A stretch of 64,000 bases of DNA. Source: an uncultured Clostridium sp. (GTDB taxonomy: Bacteria > Bacillota > Clostridia > Lachnospirales > Lachnospiraceae). The notes beneath the pieces are model-generated. The model was not told where the DNA came from. It ran no database searches and was given only the letters and a program-made list of their open reading frames with translations. Positions within the stretch are counted from its first letter, which is position 1. Each line of letters begins with the position of its first letter. A program made the translations under genes and the position numbers. The stretch spans positions 62,001-126,000 of the forward strand of contig CANPMS010000001.1 of NCBI GenBank assembly GCA_947575275.1, given 5' to 3'. Shown here piece by piece: positions 20,143 through 28,742 of the stretch.

Positions 20143-21429
20143 ATGCTAGATTTGAAGTTTGTCCGGGAGAATCCGGACATCGTAAAAAAGAATATCGAAA
20201 ATAAATTTCAGTTTGATAAGCTGCCGTTGGTAGACGAGGTAATTGCTTTGGACGTGAAGAACCGCGCTGCAAAGACCGAGGCAGATAATATCCGTGCACA
20301 GCGCAATAAGCTCTCAAAGCAGATTGGTCAGTTGATGGCTCAAGGCAAGAAGGAGGAGGCTGAGGCGGTAAAGGCACAGGTTGCAGCCAATGCAAGCCGC
20401 CTTGAGGAGCTTGAGGCTCAGGAGAGTGAGTTGAACGAGAGAGTCTTAAAAATTATGATGACGATTCCAAACCTCATCGATTCCAGCGTCCCGATTGGTA
20501 AGGATGACAGTGAGAATGTGGAACTTCAGAAGTTCGGTGAGCCTGTGGTTCCCGATTTTGAAATTCCTTATCATACGGATATTATGAAAACTTTTAACGG
20601 CATCGACCTGGATGCGGCAGGCAAGGTTGCAGGAAATGGTTTTTACTACCTGATGGGTGATATTGCAAGACTGCATTCCTCTGTGATTTCCTACGCCCGG
20701 GATTTTATGATTGACCGCGGCTTTACCTATTGTGTACCGCCGTTTATGATTCGCAGCAACGTGGTGACCGGGGTAATGTCCTTTGCGGAGATGGATGCCA
20801 TGATGTACAAGATTGAGGGTGAGGATCTGTATCTGATTGGCACCAGTGAGCATTCTATGATTGGAAAGTTTATTGATACGATCACCCAGGAGGATGAGTT
20901 ACCTAAGACATTGACCAGCTATTCTCCCTGTTTCCGCAAGGAGAAGGGAGCTCACGGCATGGAGGAGCGGGGCGTTTACCGAATCCATCAGTTTGAGAAG
21001 CAGGAGATGATTGTGGTATGCAGACCAGAAGAATCTCCGATATGGTATGACAAACTGTGGCAGAATACAGTGGATTTATTTCGCTCTCTTGATATTCCGG
21101 TGAGGACGTTAGAGTGCTGCTCCGGTGATTTGGCAGATTTAAAAGTAAAGTCCTGTGATGTGGAAGCATGGTCTCCCCGCCAGAAGAAATATTTTGAGGT
21201 TGGTTCCTGCTCCAACCTGGGTGACGCCCAGGCAAGACGTCTGCGGATTCGTGTGGAGGGAGCGGAAGGAAAGTATTTTGCCCATACGTTAAACAATACG
21301 GTGGTTGCTCCGCCGCGTATGCTGATTGCATTCCTTGAGAACAACCTTCAGGCAGATGGAAGCGTAAAGATTCCGAAGGCGCTTCAACCGTATATGGGGG
21401 GCATGGAGGTAATGATTCCAAAGAAATAA
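20143..21429 (+). CDS. serS: Seryl-tRNA synthetase
   Basis: It charges tRNA-Ser (and tRNA-Sec where present). The N-terminal coiled-coil arm that grips the long variable arm of tRNA-Ser spans about residues 30-105. Class II motif 2 is CFRKEKGAHG...RGVYRIHQFEKQE (about 262-288) and motif 3 is the GNTVVAPPRMLIAFLENN-like stretch (about 386-400). Length 428 is normal. The upstream gap of 96 bases is too short for a T-box leader and holds the inverted repeat at 20068-20104 instead. AGGAGGAA precedes the start. Confidence 0.97.
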   Translation: MLDLKFVRENPDIVKKNIENKFQFDKLPLVDEVIALDVKNRAAKTEADNIRAQRNKLSKQIGQLMAQGKKEEAEAVKAQVAANASRLEELEAQESELNERVLKIMMTIPNLIDSSVPIGKDDSENVELQKFGEPVVPDFEIPYHTDIMKTFNGIDLDAAGKVAGNGFYYLMGDIARLHSSVISYARDFMIDRGFTYCVPPFMIRSNVVTGVMSFAEMDAMMYKIEGEDLYLIGTSEHSMIGKFIDTITQEDELPKTLTSYSPCFRKEKGAHGMEERGVYRIHQFEKQEMIVVCRPEESPIWYDKLWQNTVDLFRSLDIPVRTLECCSGDLADLKVKSCDVEAWSPRQKKYFEVGSCSNLGDAQARRLRIRVEGAEGKYFAHTLNNTVVAPPRMLIAFLENNLQADGSVKIPKALQPYMGGMEVMIPKK

Positions 21430-21444
21430 CAGATAGAATTGACG

Positions 21445-21478
21445 GCAGGAGGCAGCCAGGGGCTGTCTCCTGCTATTT
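21445..21478 (+). terminator. Terminator after serS, convergent with rqcH
   Basis: Arms GCAGGAGGCAGC (21445-21456) and GCTGTCTCCTGC (21462-21473) pair along 12 positions with one G-U type mismatch and a 5-base loop, followed by TATTTTA. It sits between the serS stop and the rqcH stop. On the - strand the T-run is poorer. Confidence 0.75.
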
Positions 21479-23223
21479 TAGTCTGTAACCTCCTGCAGAC
21501 ACAGCTTCGGTTCTGCTATCAGAGAGTAGTTGGTATGGTAGATAACGAAACCGGGTGCGCCTCCGGCTGCTTTCTTGACGTGCTTGCGCTGAACATAGTC
21601 AATCTCAACTTTTTCATTGCCCCGTCCCTTGGAGTACCATGCGGCCAGTGCGCCTGCCTCTTCAAAGGTTCGGTCAGGAAGTTCTTTTCCTCCGGTGCGC
21701 ACAATTACATGGGAGCCGGGAATCCCCTTGGCGTGAAACCACCAGTCATTTCCGTTTGCCAGCTTGAAGGTAACTTCCTCATTTTGGTAGTTATTCTTAC
21801 CAATAAATATATCAAATCCATCACTGGAGCGGTAGTGGTAGGGACGACTGGTGATTTTTGGACGTTTGCTTCCGGGTGCGCGTTTCTTTACGAAACCAAA
21901 TTCCATTAATTCTTCTTTAATTTGAATTAAGTCTTCCTCCCTGAGGGCAATATCAAGCGCTGCACTGATGGATTCCAGATGTTCGATCTCCTGTTTTGTT
22001 TCCTGAACCAGTTGGCTTAATGCCTCACAGGTACGCTTTAATTTGTTGTATTTTTCAAAGTATTTCTGTGCGTTTTCCTGGGCATCCAGTTGAGTGTCTA
22101 ATGGGATTTTTACCTCCTTGCCGGTGTAGTAGTTTAAGCATTCCAGCTCTTTTTCCCCGCCTGTCAGTTCATAGCCATAGGTATTTAAAAGTTCGCCGTA
22201 AACTTTAAATTTTTCGCGCTTGTCCGTGTCCTTTAACTGTCGGAGCTGCAGGTCGTACTTTTTATAGTTCCGCTCAAGGGCGGTCTGGACGATTTTTCGC
22301 AGGTCTGCGGATTTCTGCCGGATACGTGTTGCGGCGCTTTTTTCCGAATAGTATGATTCAATCAGAGCGCTGATGTCAGAAAACCTCTTTTCCTGGAAGT
22401 CCCCGCCTGCAAAGCAGGTGAGGGCGATTGAGGCAAATTCCACAGGTTCGCTGCCGCGGTAAATGATGTTGGGGAGAAACCTCCCCTCCCGGACATCCTC
22501 CATCATCAGGGAAAACATACGGTACAGATGGGTAATCTCTGCATCAGAAAGCTCATTTGCAGGGCGCGCTCCATCCAGAGAGGCAAGATGGCAAAGCTCC
22601 GTGCTCACAGTTGGGCTGATACCGGTCAGTTTCTGGTAAAGCGCTTTTTCCACCGGGGCTGGTGTTTTTTTGAAAAGATCGCAGAAATCCTCAGAGGTTA
22701 TGGTTAAGGGGTCTGCCTTGTCTAAGGTGCGCGGGATAAAATACATACGCCCGGGCAGAACCTCCCGGACGGAGCTTACCTGCGCCGAGACATGTTTGAT
22801 GCTGTCCAGGATCGTTCCGTCCTCTTTGCAGAAAATGATGTTGCTGTGCTTACCCATAAGCTCTATAATCAGGCGTTTTCTGCACAGATCGCCCAACTCA
22901 TCCAGATGTTCAATCAGAAGTTCAATAATACGCTCCAGTCCCGGCTGGGATACCTGAAGAATCCGCCCGGAGCCGATATGCTTTCTGAGGAGCATACAGA
23001 AGTTGGGAGCGGTCAGGGGACTGGGTTTATTGGTGTTTGTAAAATACACCAGCGGCAGGCTGGCGCTGGCCGAGACTGCAAGACGGAGCGTTTCCCGGTT
23101 GTTTTTTATGGTGATTAGCAGTTCATCCTTCTCCGGCTGAGCAATTTTATTGATTTTGCCCCCCTCCAGTTTCTGCCTCATATCAGATACCAGATTTGCA
23201 ACTACAATTCCATCAAATGCCAT
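21478..23223 (-). CDS. rqcH: Ribosome-rescue factor RqcH (NFACT family)
   Basis: RqcH binds stalled 50S-peptidyl-tRNA complexes and adds C-terminal alanine tails that mark nascent chains for degradation. The protein (581 residues) begins MAFDGIVVANLVSDMRQKLEGGKI, the NFACT-N domain, then has a charged coiled coil (about 280-440) and the NFACT-R domain with FIGKNNYQNEEVTF and DWWFHAKGIPGSHVIV near 470-510. Older annotations call this a fibronectin-binding protein. In Bacillus the orthologue yloA lies close to yicC, as here. Its own promoter is at 23276-23304; AAAGGAG lies just ahead of the start on the minus strand. Confidence 0.93.
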   Translation of the reverse strand: MAFDGIVVANLVSDMRQKLEGGKINKIAQPEKDELLITIKNNRETLRLAVSASASLPLVYFTNTNKPSPLTAPNFCMLLRKHIGSGRILQVSQPGLERIIELLIEHLDELGDLCRKRLIIELMGKHSNIIFCKEDGTILDSIKHVSAQVSSVREVLPGRMYFIPRTLDKADPLTITSEDFCDLFKKTPAPVEKALYQKLTGISPTVSTELCHLASLDGARPANELSDAEITHLYRMFSLMMEDVREGRFLPNIIYRGSEPVEFASIALTCFAGGDFQEKRFSDISALIESYYSEKSAATRIRQKSADLRKIVQTALERNYKKYDLQLRQLKDTDKREKFKVYGELLNTYGYELTGGEKELECLNYYTGKEVKIPLDTQLDAQENAQKYFEKYNKLKRTCEALSQLVQETKQEIEHLESISAALDIALREEDLIQIKEELMEFGFVKKRAPGSKRPKITSRPYHYRSSDGFDIFIGKNNYQNEEVTFKLANGNDWWFHAKGIPGSHVIVRTGGKELPDRTFEEAGALAAWYSKGRGNEKVEIDYVQRKHVKKAAGGAPGFVIYHTNYSLIAEPKLCLQEVTD

Positions 23224-23251
23224 AAAATACTCCTTTTTGTCAACCTTGTAA

Positions 23252-23264
23252 GTAATCAGATTAC
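23252..23264. promoter_or_regulatory. 13-bp palindrome in the rqcH leader
   Basis: GTAATCAGATTAC is a 6-1-6 palindrome just downstream of the predicted rqcH transcription start and about 28 bases upstream of its start codon. Position and symmetry suit a repressor site, but there is only one copy and no factor can be named. Confidence 0.3.
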
Positions 23265-23275
23265 ATGTAGAAGTG

Positions 23276-23304
23276 ATTATACAGGATTTTAAAAAGTTTT
23301 ACAA
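23276..23304 (-). promoter_or_regulatory. Probable sigma-A promoter for rqcH
   Basis: Read on the minus strand: TTGTAA (23304-23299), 17 bp, TATAAT (23281-23276). The -10 is consensus, the -35 matches 4 of 6. Confidence 0.6.
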
Positions 23305-23378
23305 GATTTGTCCCTGAATCATCATGGAAACCTTACAGAGGAAGGCATTGGAAAAAATTGAAAAATCCTGAAAAAATA

Positions 23379-23407
23379 TATACAAAAGGAATGAAAACGT
23401 GTATAAT
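23379..23407 (+). promoter_or_regulatory. Probable promoter for the 23468 gene
   Basis: TATACA (23379-23384), 17 bp, TATAAT (23402-23407). The short leader that follows can form a hairpin between AGCTTCCG and CGGAGGCT just ahead of AAAGGAGG. The 150 bases between this and rqcH hold both divergent promoters and nothing else I can identify. Confidence 0.5.
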
Positions 23408-23467
23408 CTAAAGAGCTTCCGTGGGTAGTGCGGAGGCTGATACAAAATAAAGGAGGATAAGAAGATT

Positions 23468-23947
23468 ATGAAACCATGGAATGTAACAGTGGATGAAAAG
23501 TCGTATGAGGTGAGTATGAAGAGCTACTCACTGGTGATTAATAAGACCGATAAGCTCAAGCTCAAAAACCTGAAATCCCACAAGGAAGGTATGTTTAAAA
23601 TTTATGATGTTCCCCTTGGCAGCAAGACCGCCCAGCTTTATGTTAACAGTTGGATTGGCGGCGCCAAATTGGTAATGGACGGCGTGGACTGCGCTACGGG
23701 CGCACCGTATACTGCCCCTCAGCTGCCAAAATGGGCGTATATATTTATGGTAATCCATTGCCTGAATCTGATGAACGGGGCTCTGGGTTGGCTGTTGGCA
23801 GTTGCAGGAGTTGCGGGCACCATCTCTGTTTCCTGCAACAGTAAATTCTCCCTGCCTGTCAAACTTCTGCTTGATGTGGCTCTTGTAGTGGTATCTGCAC
23901 TGATTATATTTGGGATTGCCTGGGCATTCATGCCTTTACGCTATTAG
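23468..23947 (+). CDS. Small membrane protein of unknown function
   Basis: I do not recognise the family. The 159 residues divide into a soluble, beta-rich N-terminal half (MKPWNVTVDEKSYEVSMKS; repeated Val/Lys-rich strands to about 85) and a C-terminal half with two hydrophobic segments (about 95-120 and 132-155, ending WAFMPLRY). The start follows AAAGGAGGATAAGAAGATT, with AGGAGG about 12 bases upstream. A second membrane protein follows after 19 bases, so the two are likely co-expressed. Confidence 0.75.
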   Translation: MKPWNVTVDEKSYEVSMKSYSLVINKTDKLKLKNLKSHKEGMFKIYDVPLGSKTAQLYVNSWIGGAKLVMDGVDCATGAPYTAPQLPKWAYIFMVIHCLNLMNGALGWLLAVAGVAGTISVSCNSKFSLPVKLLLDVALVVVSALIIFGIAWAFMPLRY

Positions 23948-23966
23948 GTCAGAGGAGGAAGCAGTG

Positions 23967-24797
23967 ATGAATGTATTTGCGGAGCTGATCCATTCGGTTT
24001 ATGATTTAAAAAGCTACTCGGTTTTTATTAAGGACAGGAAACGGAAAACGTTTCTGTTCGGCTTTTTATTGGTGTTTTTGTACTATCTTCTGACGATTAT
24101 AGTACCCTATGCGAAATTTCAGATATCTACAGGCGGAGTGATGCAGCTTGCGGATGAGTATATACCGGATTTTATCATCGAGAATTGTACGGTCACAGTA
24201 GATGGATCTATGGACCGCGAAATTGGAAATGCTTATATTTTTGTTAATACGGACGATTATATGGAAGAGGACGAGGCTTTGTATTATCTGACAAACTATG
24301 AACAGGTGCTGATTATGGATTCTGAGAAAGCAATCTTTCAGTCGGATAATCAGTTCCAGAGTATATACTACTCAGAGATAGATCCGGATTTATATATGAC
24401 CAAGACTTTATTGCTTCAGGAAGTGGCTCCATATATAACTACAATTATTGTAATGGGTCTGATCGTTATTTTTGTAGGAATGGAATTACTCTTCTTCTTT
24501 GGTGTACTGTTTGTGGCGCTCCTGGGAATGATTGTGGCATCCTGTATGCAGTATCATCTGACGTTTGGGGAGCTGTATAAGCTGGGAATTTATACACGGA
24601 CAACACCGCTGCTGATTAAAGCGCTTGTTTCATTTCTTCCCATTAGCATCCCATTTTACGCTGTGATTAGTATGGCGATTTCTCTTGCTTATTTAGCAGG
24701 TGCAATTAAGCATATGAAAACGCCGCTGCTGGAAAATGGGGGGCTGAGTTTTCAGTCGGAACAGTCGGGACCACAGGAGAATCAGGGAGAATTATAA
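23967..24797 (+). CDS. DUF1189-like integral membrane protein
   Basis: Function unknown. The arrangement resembles DUF1189 proteins: an N-terminal helix (about 27-45, LFGFLLVFLYYLLTIIVPYA), a ~100-residue extracytoplasmic region rich in Asp/Glu/Tyr, then three to four C-terminal helices (about 155-265). The start is ATG 23967 because AGAGGAGG is at 23951-23958; an upstream in-frame ATG at 23910 lies inside the previous gene. About 276 residues. Family assignment is by layout and composition, not by a diagnostic motif. Confidence 0.65.
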   Translation: MNVFAELIHSVYDLKSYSVFIKDRKRKTFLFGFLLVFLYYLLTIIVPYAKFQISTGGVMQLADEYIPDFIIENCTVTVDGSMDREIGNAYIFVNTDDYMEEDEALYYLTNYEQVLIMDSEKAIFQSDNQFQSIYYSEIDPDLYMTKTLLLQEVAPYITTIIVMGLIVIFVGMELLFFFGVLFVALLGMIVASCMQYHLTFGELYKLGIYTRTTPLLIKALVSFLPISIPFYAVISMAISLAYLAGAIKHMKTPLLENGGLSFQSEQSGPQENQGEL

Positions 24798-24821
24798 GGG
24801 CAGAAAAGCCCTTTGGGGAAG

Positions 24822-24850
24822 TTGACTTGTTTTTCCAGATGGATTATAAT
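24822..24850 (+). promoter_or_regulatory. Strong sigma-A promoter for yicC-gmk-rpoZ
   Basis: TTGACT (24822-24827), 17 bp, TATAAT (24845-24850). Eleven of twelve consensus bases. It begins 25 bases after the preceding stop, so the yicC unit has its own transcript. Confidence 0.8.
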
Positions 24851-24884
24851 AATGGTTATCTATGTCAAAGGAGCACTGTACCAG

Positions 24885-25763
24885 ATGATTAAAAGTATGA
24901 CCGGATTTGGGCGCTGTGAGGTGACAACTTCGGAATATAAAATATCCGTAGAAATCAAGGCCGTTAATCACCGCTATCTGGATTTGAATATTAAGATGCC
25001 AAAGAAGTTTAACTATTTTGAAGCATCGATTCGTAGTCTTTTGAAGAAGTATATCCAGCGGGGTAAGGTTGATGTCTATATTAGCTATGAGGATTATACC
25101 GAGGAAAGGCTGTATCTGAAGTACAATGGCTCTCTTGCCGCAGAGTATATGAGCTGTTTTCGGGAAATCCAGGAACAGTTTCATATTGAAAACGACGTAA
25201 CGGTATCTATGTTGGCTCATATGCCCGAGGTGCTGTCCATGGAGCGTGCCCCTGAAGATGAGGAGGAGATATGGAATCATCTGTCTGAGGCTGTGGAGGA
25301 AGCCGTCCGGAAGTTTGCTGACTCTAGGGCTCAGGAGGGGGAAAAGCTGAAAGAGGATCTTCTTTCCAAGCTGGATTATATGGAGCAGATGGTTTGTTTT
25401 ATTGAAAGCCTTTCTCCGGTTATCGTGACCGAGTACCGCAGAAGACTGGAGGATAAGGTGAAGGAGCTTCTTGGCAATACTGCTGTTGATGAGGGGAGAA
25501 TTGTCACGGAAGTAACCATCTATGCCGATAAAATCTGTGTGGATGAGGAGATGGTTCGCCTGCGAAGCCATATTGACGCTACAAGAAAAGAACTTGAAGC
25601 AGGCGGAAGTGTAGGGCGGAAGCTGGATTTTATTGCCCAGGAGATGAATCGGGAGGCAAATACCACTCTTTCCAAGTCCATGGATCTTCAGGTCTCTGAT
25701 AAAGCGATTGCGCTGAAGACTGAGATTGAGAAGGTTCGTGAGCAGATTCAAAATATTGAGTAA
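24885..25763 (+). CDS. YicC/YloC-family endoribonuclease
   Basis: YicC-family proteins are ribonucleases linked to mRNA and small-RNA turnover. The N-terminal MIKSMTGFGRCEV and NHRYLDLNIKMPK are hallmark stretches, and the C-terminal DUF1732 region shows GGSVGRKLDFIAQEMNREANTTLSKS. Length about 292. ATG 24885 has AAAGGAG at 24867-24873; the earlier ATG at 24813 precedes the promoter. gmk follows after 15 bases. In Bacillus a remA gene lies between the two; none is present here. Confidence 0.93.
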   Translation: MIKSMTGFGRCEVTTSEYKISVEIKAVNHRYLDLNIKMPKKFNYFEASIRSLLKKYIQRGKVDVYISYEDYTEERLYLKYNGSLAAEYMSCFREIQEQFHIENDVTVSMLAHMPEVLSMERAPEDEEEIWNHLSEAVEEAVRKFADSRAQEGEKLKEDLLSKLDYMEQMVCFIESLSPVIVTEYRRRLEDKVKELLGNTAVDEGRIVTEVTIYADKICVDEEMVRLRSHIDATRKELEAGGSVGRKLDFIAQEMNREANTTLSKSMDLQVSDKAIALKTEIEKVREQIQNIE

Positions 25764-25778
25764 AGCAGGTAAAGATCA

Positions 25779-26402
25779 ATGGGCCATAGGGGAGTCTTAG
25801 CTGTTGTGTCCGGTTTTTCCGGCGCAGGCAAAGGAACGCTGATGAGGGCGCTGCTTGAGAAATATGGGAGCAGATACGCCCTGTCAGTTTCCGCAACTAC
25901 CAGGAATCCTCGTATCGGTGAGGAAAACGGAAGAGAGTATTTCTTCGTCTGCAAGGAGGAATTTGAGCGGATGATTGAAGAGGATACTCTGATTGAGTAT
26001 GCTTCCTATGTAGGAAACTACTATGGGACGCCAAGAAGCTATGTGATAGAGCAGATGGAAGCCGGCAAAAACGTAATTTTGGAAATTGAGATTCAAGGTG
26101 CCCTTAAAGTTAAGGAAAAATTCCCGGAAACACTGCTTTTGTTTGTTACACCGCCTGATGCGCAGGAGTTGGAGCGCCGGCTTCGCAGACGCGGGACAGA
26201 GACTGATAAGGTTATACGCGATCGTCTGAAACGTGCGGTGGAGGAGGCAGAGCTTATGGAGCGGTATGATTATCTGCTGGTGAACGATGATTTGGACACC
26301 TGCGTGGAGGAGATGCACAGTCTGATTCAGGCACAATGCTGTAAGGTCAGCCAAAATTCTAAGTTTATTGCTGAGATGAAGCGGGCGTTAAAGCAGCTTT
26401 AA
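25779..26402 (+). CDS. gmk: Guanylate kinase
   Basis: It phosphorylates GMP to GDP and so feeds GTP and (p)ppGpp pools. The P-loop SGFSGAGKGTL (about 9-19), the GMP-binding SVSATTRNPRIGEENGREYFF-like region (SATTRNPR, about 38-45) and DDLDTCVEEM near the end all fit. One small variation is SGFSGAGKG where many have SGPSGAGKG. Length 207. The start has no strong AGGAGG; AAAGCAGG is about 12 bases upstream. rpoZ follows after 55 bases. Confidence 0.96.
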   Translation: MGHRGVLAVVSGFSGAGKGTLMRALLEKYGSRYALSVSATTRNPRIGEENGREYFFVCKEEFERMIEEDTLIEYASYVGNYYGTPRSYVIEQMEAGKNVILEIEIQGALKVKEKFPETLLLFVTPPDAQELERRLRRRGTETDKVIRDRLKRAVEEAELMERYDYLLVNDDLDTCVEEMHSLIQAQCCKVSQNSKFIAEMKRALKQL

Positions 26403-26457
26403 TTCCGCTTTCTATAAAATTAAAAAAATATACCCCATTCCAGAAAGGAGTTTTACC

Positions 26458-26787
26458 ATGTTACATCCATCCTACACGGATTTGATCAATGTTGTAAACA
26501 GCGAAGTGGAGCCGGGCGAGCAGCCGGTTGTTCAGAGCCGTTATTCCATCGTGCTTGCGGCTGCAAAGAGGGCCAGACAGATTACTGCCGGTGTGGATCC
26601 AATGGTAACCAGTTTTAATGGCAAGAAGCCGCTGTCTGTGGCAGTTCAGGAGCTTTACGAAGGAAGAGTTAAAATCATGGGTGACGAGTCGGAGGACGAA
26701 GAGAGCGTTGAGCAGATCGTGCCGGAGGATACTGCTTTGGAATCCGGGGATATGGAAGCTGAGACTGTAATTGCGGAGGAAGTTTAG
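26458..26787 (+). CDS. rpoZ: RNA polymerase omega subunit
   Basis: Omega helps assemble RNA polymerase. The conserved core is SRYSIVLAAAKRARQITAG (about 27-45), followed by KPLSVAVQELYEGRV. The 109-residue length is larger than Bacillus omega because of an acidic C-terminal tail of about 40 residues (EDEESVEQIVPEDT). AGAAAGGAG precedes the start. It closes the yicC-gmk-rpoZ unit; a terminator follows at 26819. Confidence 0.94.
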   Translation: MLHPSYTDLINVVNSEVEPGEQPVVQSRYSIVLAAAKRARQITAGVDPMVTSFNGKKPLSVAVQELYEGRVKIMGDESEDEESVEQIVPEDTALESGDMEAETVIAEEV

Positions 26788-26818
26788 AAAACGGGGATTG
26801 ATAAAGAGAAAGGAGCTT

Positions 26819-26856
26819 AAGCCGTCTCATCAAATAAAGATATGAGATGGCTTTTT
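26819..26856 (+). terminator. Terminator between rpoZ and rimO
   Basis: Arms AAGCCGTCTCAT (26819-26830) and ATGAGATGGCTT (26842-26853) pair at 12 positions (one G-U) around an 11-base loop, followed by TTTTT. It ends only about 20 bases before the rimO start, with no obvious promoter between. Confidence 0.8.
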
Positions 26857-26876
26857 CCATAGGGCAGGAGCATGTT

Positions 26877-28214
26877 ATGAAAATACTATTTGTTTCTCTG
26901 GGTTGTGATAAGAACCTGGTGGATGCGGAGAAGATGCTGGGACTTTTAAACCGGGATGGTCATACGTTTACAGATGACGAACAGGAGGCAGAGGTAGTCG
27001 TGGTTAATACTTGCTGCTTTATTGGTGATGCCAAGGAGGAGAGCATCAATACAATCCTTGAGATGGCGGAGCTCAAAAAGGCAGGGCGCTGCAGGGCGTT
27101 AATCGTAACCGGCTGCATGGCTCAGCGCTACCGTCAGGAGATTATGGATGAAATTCCGGAGGTAGACGGTATTATTGGAACCTCCACATATGATGAAATT
27201 ACTAATGTACTTGAGCAGGTGCTGGGCGGTGAGAGCGTCAGCTGTTTTGCTGATCTGGATGTACTGCCTGAAGTGGAGGCAGACCGGATGATTACCACAG
27301 GCGGATATTATTCCTACTTAAAAATTGCAGAGGGTTGTGATAAGCGCTGCACTTATTGTATTATCCCGAGCCTCCGGGGGAATTACCGCAGCATTCCCAT
27401 GGAGCATCTGATTGACGAGGCGCAAAAGCTGGTAGACAAAGGTGTGAGGGAGCTTATTCTTGTGGCTCAGGAGACTACACTTTACGGTAAGGATTTATAT
27501 GGGAAAAAGATGCTTCCACAGCTTCTTCGTGAGCTGGGGGAAATTCCGGGGCTTTACTGGATTCGCATTCAGTATTGCTATCCGGAGGAGATTACAGATG
27601 AGCTGATTGAGGCAATCAAGTCGGAAGAGAAGGTTTGTCATTATCTGGATATTCCGATTCAACATGCCAGCGACCGGATTTTAAAGCGCATGGGAAGGCG
27701 CGCTACTCAGGCTCAGCTTCGTGAGATTATAGATAAGCTTCGCAGAGAAATTCCTGATATTGCACTGCGTACTACTATGATTTCCGGTTTTCCGGGGGAG
27801 ACCCAGGAGGATCATGAAGAAGTGATGGCATTTGTGGATGAAATGGAGTTTGAGAGACTGGGGGTGTTTGCTTACTCTGCAGAGGAGGGAACTCCTGCAG
27901 CAGACTTTTCGGATCAGGTATCCCCAGAGATAAAGGAGGAGCGCCGAAATGAGATTATGGAATTGCAGCAGGAGATTGCTTTTGAGAAGTCTGCTTCCAT
28001 AGTGGGGCGGGTGCTTGACGTGATGATTGAGGGAAAGGTCGCAGATGAGCCGGTATATGTGGGGAGAACCTACATGGATGCACCGGGGGTGGACGGCTAT
28101 ATTTTTGTAAACAGCGGAGAGCTTTTTATATCCGGTGATTTTGTCCGGGTGAAGGTGGTTGGATCAAACGAATATGACCTGATTGGGGAGGTATGCGATG
28201 AATGTGCCGAATAG
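26877..28214 (+). CDS. rimO: Ribosomal protein S12 methylthiotransferase RimO
   Basis: A radical-SAM enzyme with two iron-sulfur clusters that methylthiolates an Asp of ribosomal protein S12. The MTTase domain begins MKILFVSLGCDKNLVDAEKM and contains the three cluster cysteines (SLGC, NTCC, GCMAQRY). The radical-SAM motif CDKRCTYCIIP is near residue 148. A C-terminal TRAM domain follows. ATG 26877 fits the family start and has GGGCAGGAG upstream; an earlier in-frame ATG at 26847 lies inside the terminator. Length about 445. It overlaps pgsA by 17 bases. Confidence 0.95.
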   Translation: MKILFVSLGCDKNLVDAEKMLGLLNRDGHTFTDDEQEAEVVVVNTCCFIGDAKEESINTILEMAELKKAGRCRALIVTGCMAQRYRQEIMDEIPEVDGIIGTSTYDEITNVLEQVLGGESVSCFADLDVLPEVEADRMITTGGYYSYLKIAEGCDKRCTYCIIPSLRGNYRSIPMEHLIDEAQKLVDKGVRELILVAQETTLYGKDLYGKKMLPQLLRELGEIPGLYWIRIQYCYPEEITDELIEAIKSEEKVCHYLDIPIQHASDRILKRMGRRATQAQLREIIDKLRREIPDIALRTTMISGFPGETQEDHEEVMAFVDEMEFERLGVFAYSAEEGTPAADFSDQVSPEIKEERRNEIMELQQEIAFEKSASIVGRVLDVMIEGKVADEPVYVGRTYMDAPGVDGYIFVNSGELFISGDFVRVKVVGSNEYDLIGEVCDECAE

Positions 28215-28740
28215 ACTGACTGTGCTGCGTGTACTGATGATTCCGTTTTTTGTGCTGAGCCTGCTGGCTTTTGATGGAATGAATCAAACTCTGCGGTATC
28301 TCTCAGCTGCCATTTTCATTGCAGCAAGCTTGACCGATATGCTGGACGGCAAGATAGCCCGCAAGTATAATCTGGTAACGAATTTTGGCAAGTTCATGGA
28401 TCCTCTGGCTGACAAGCTTTTGGTATGCTCTGCGCTTATTTGCCTGGTGGAGCTTGGTCAGCTTCCGGCATGGATGGCCATTGTTATCGTCAGCCGGGAG
28501 TTTATCATCAGCGGTTTCCGTCTTGTAGCAGCGGAGCAGGGCATCGTTATTGCTGCCAGCTACTGGGGGAAATTTAAGACCATATTCCAGATGACAGCGG
28601 TGATTCTTATGATTTTGAATCTGGCTGTGCTCCATGTACTGACAGTAATCTGTATCTGGGCAGCGCTGATTCTGACGGTTCTTTCGCTGGTGGAGTATGT
28701 TTTAAAAAATCTTAAAGTTCTTACAGAAGGGAAGATATAA
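28198..28740 (+). CDS. pgsA: CDP-diacylglycerol-glycerol-3-phosphate phosphatidyltransferase
   Basis: It makes phosphatidylglycerol phosphate, the committed step to phosphatidylglycerol, at the membrane. The CDP-alcohol transferase signature D-x2-D-G-x2-A-R-x8-G-x3-D-x3-D is present as DMLDGKIARKYN...GKFMDPLADK at about residues 41-65. About four to five membrane segments. ATG 28198 has GGGGAGG at 28185-28191 and matches the usual MNVPNRLTVLRV start. Length about 180. cinA follows after two bases. Confidence 0.95.
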   Translation: MNVPNRLTVLRVLMIPFFVLSLLAFDGMNQTLRYLSAAIFIAASLTDMLDGKIARKYNLVTNFGKFMDPLADKLLVCSALICLVELGQLPAWMAIVIVSREFIISGFRLVAAEQGIVIAASYWGKFKTIFQMTAVILMILNLAVLHVLTVICIWAALILTVLSLVEYVLKNLKVLTEGKI

Positions 28741-28742
28741 AG

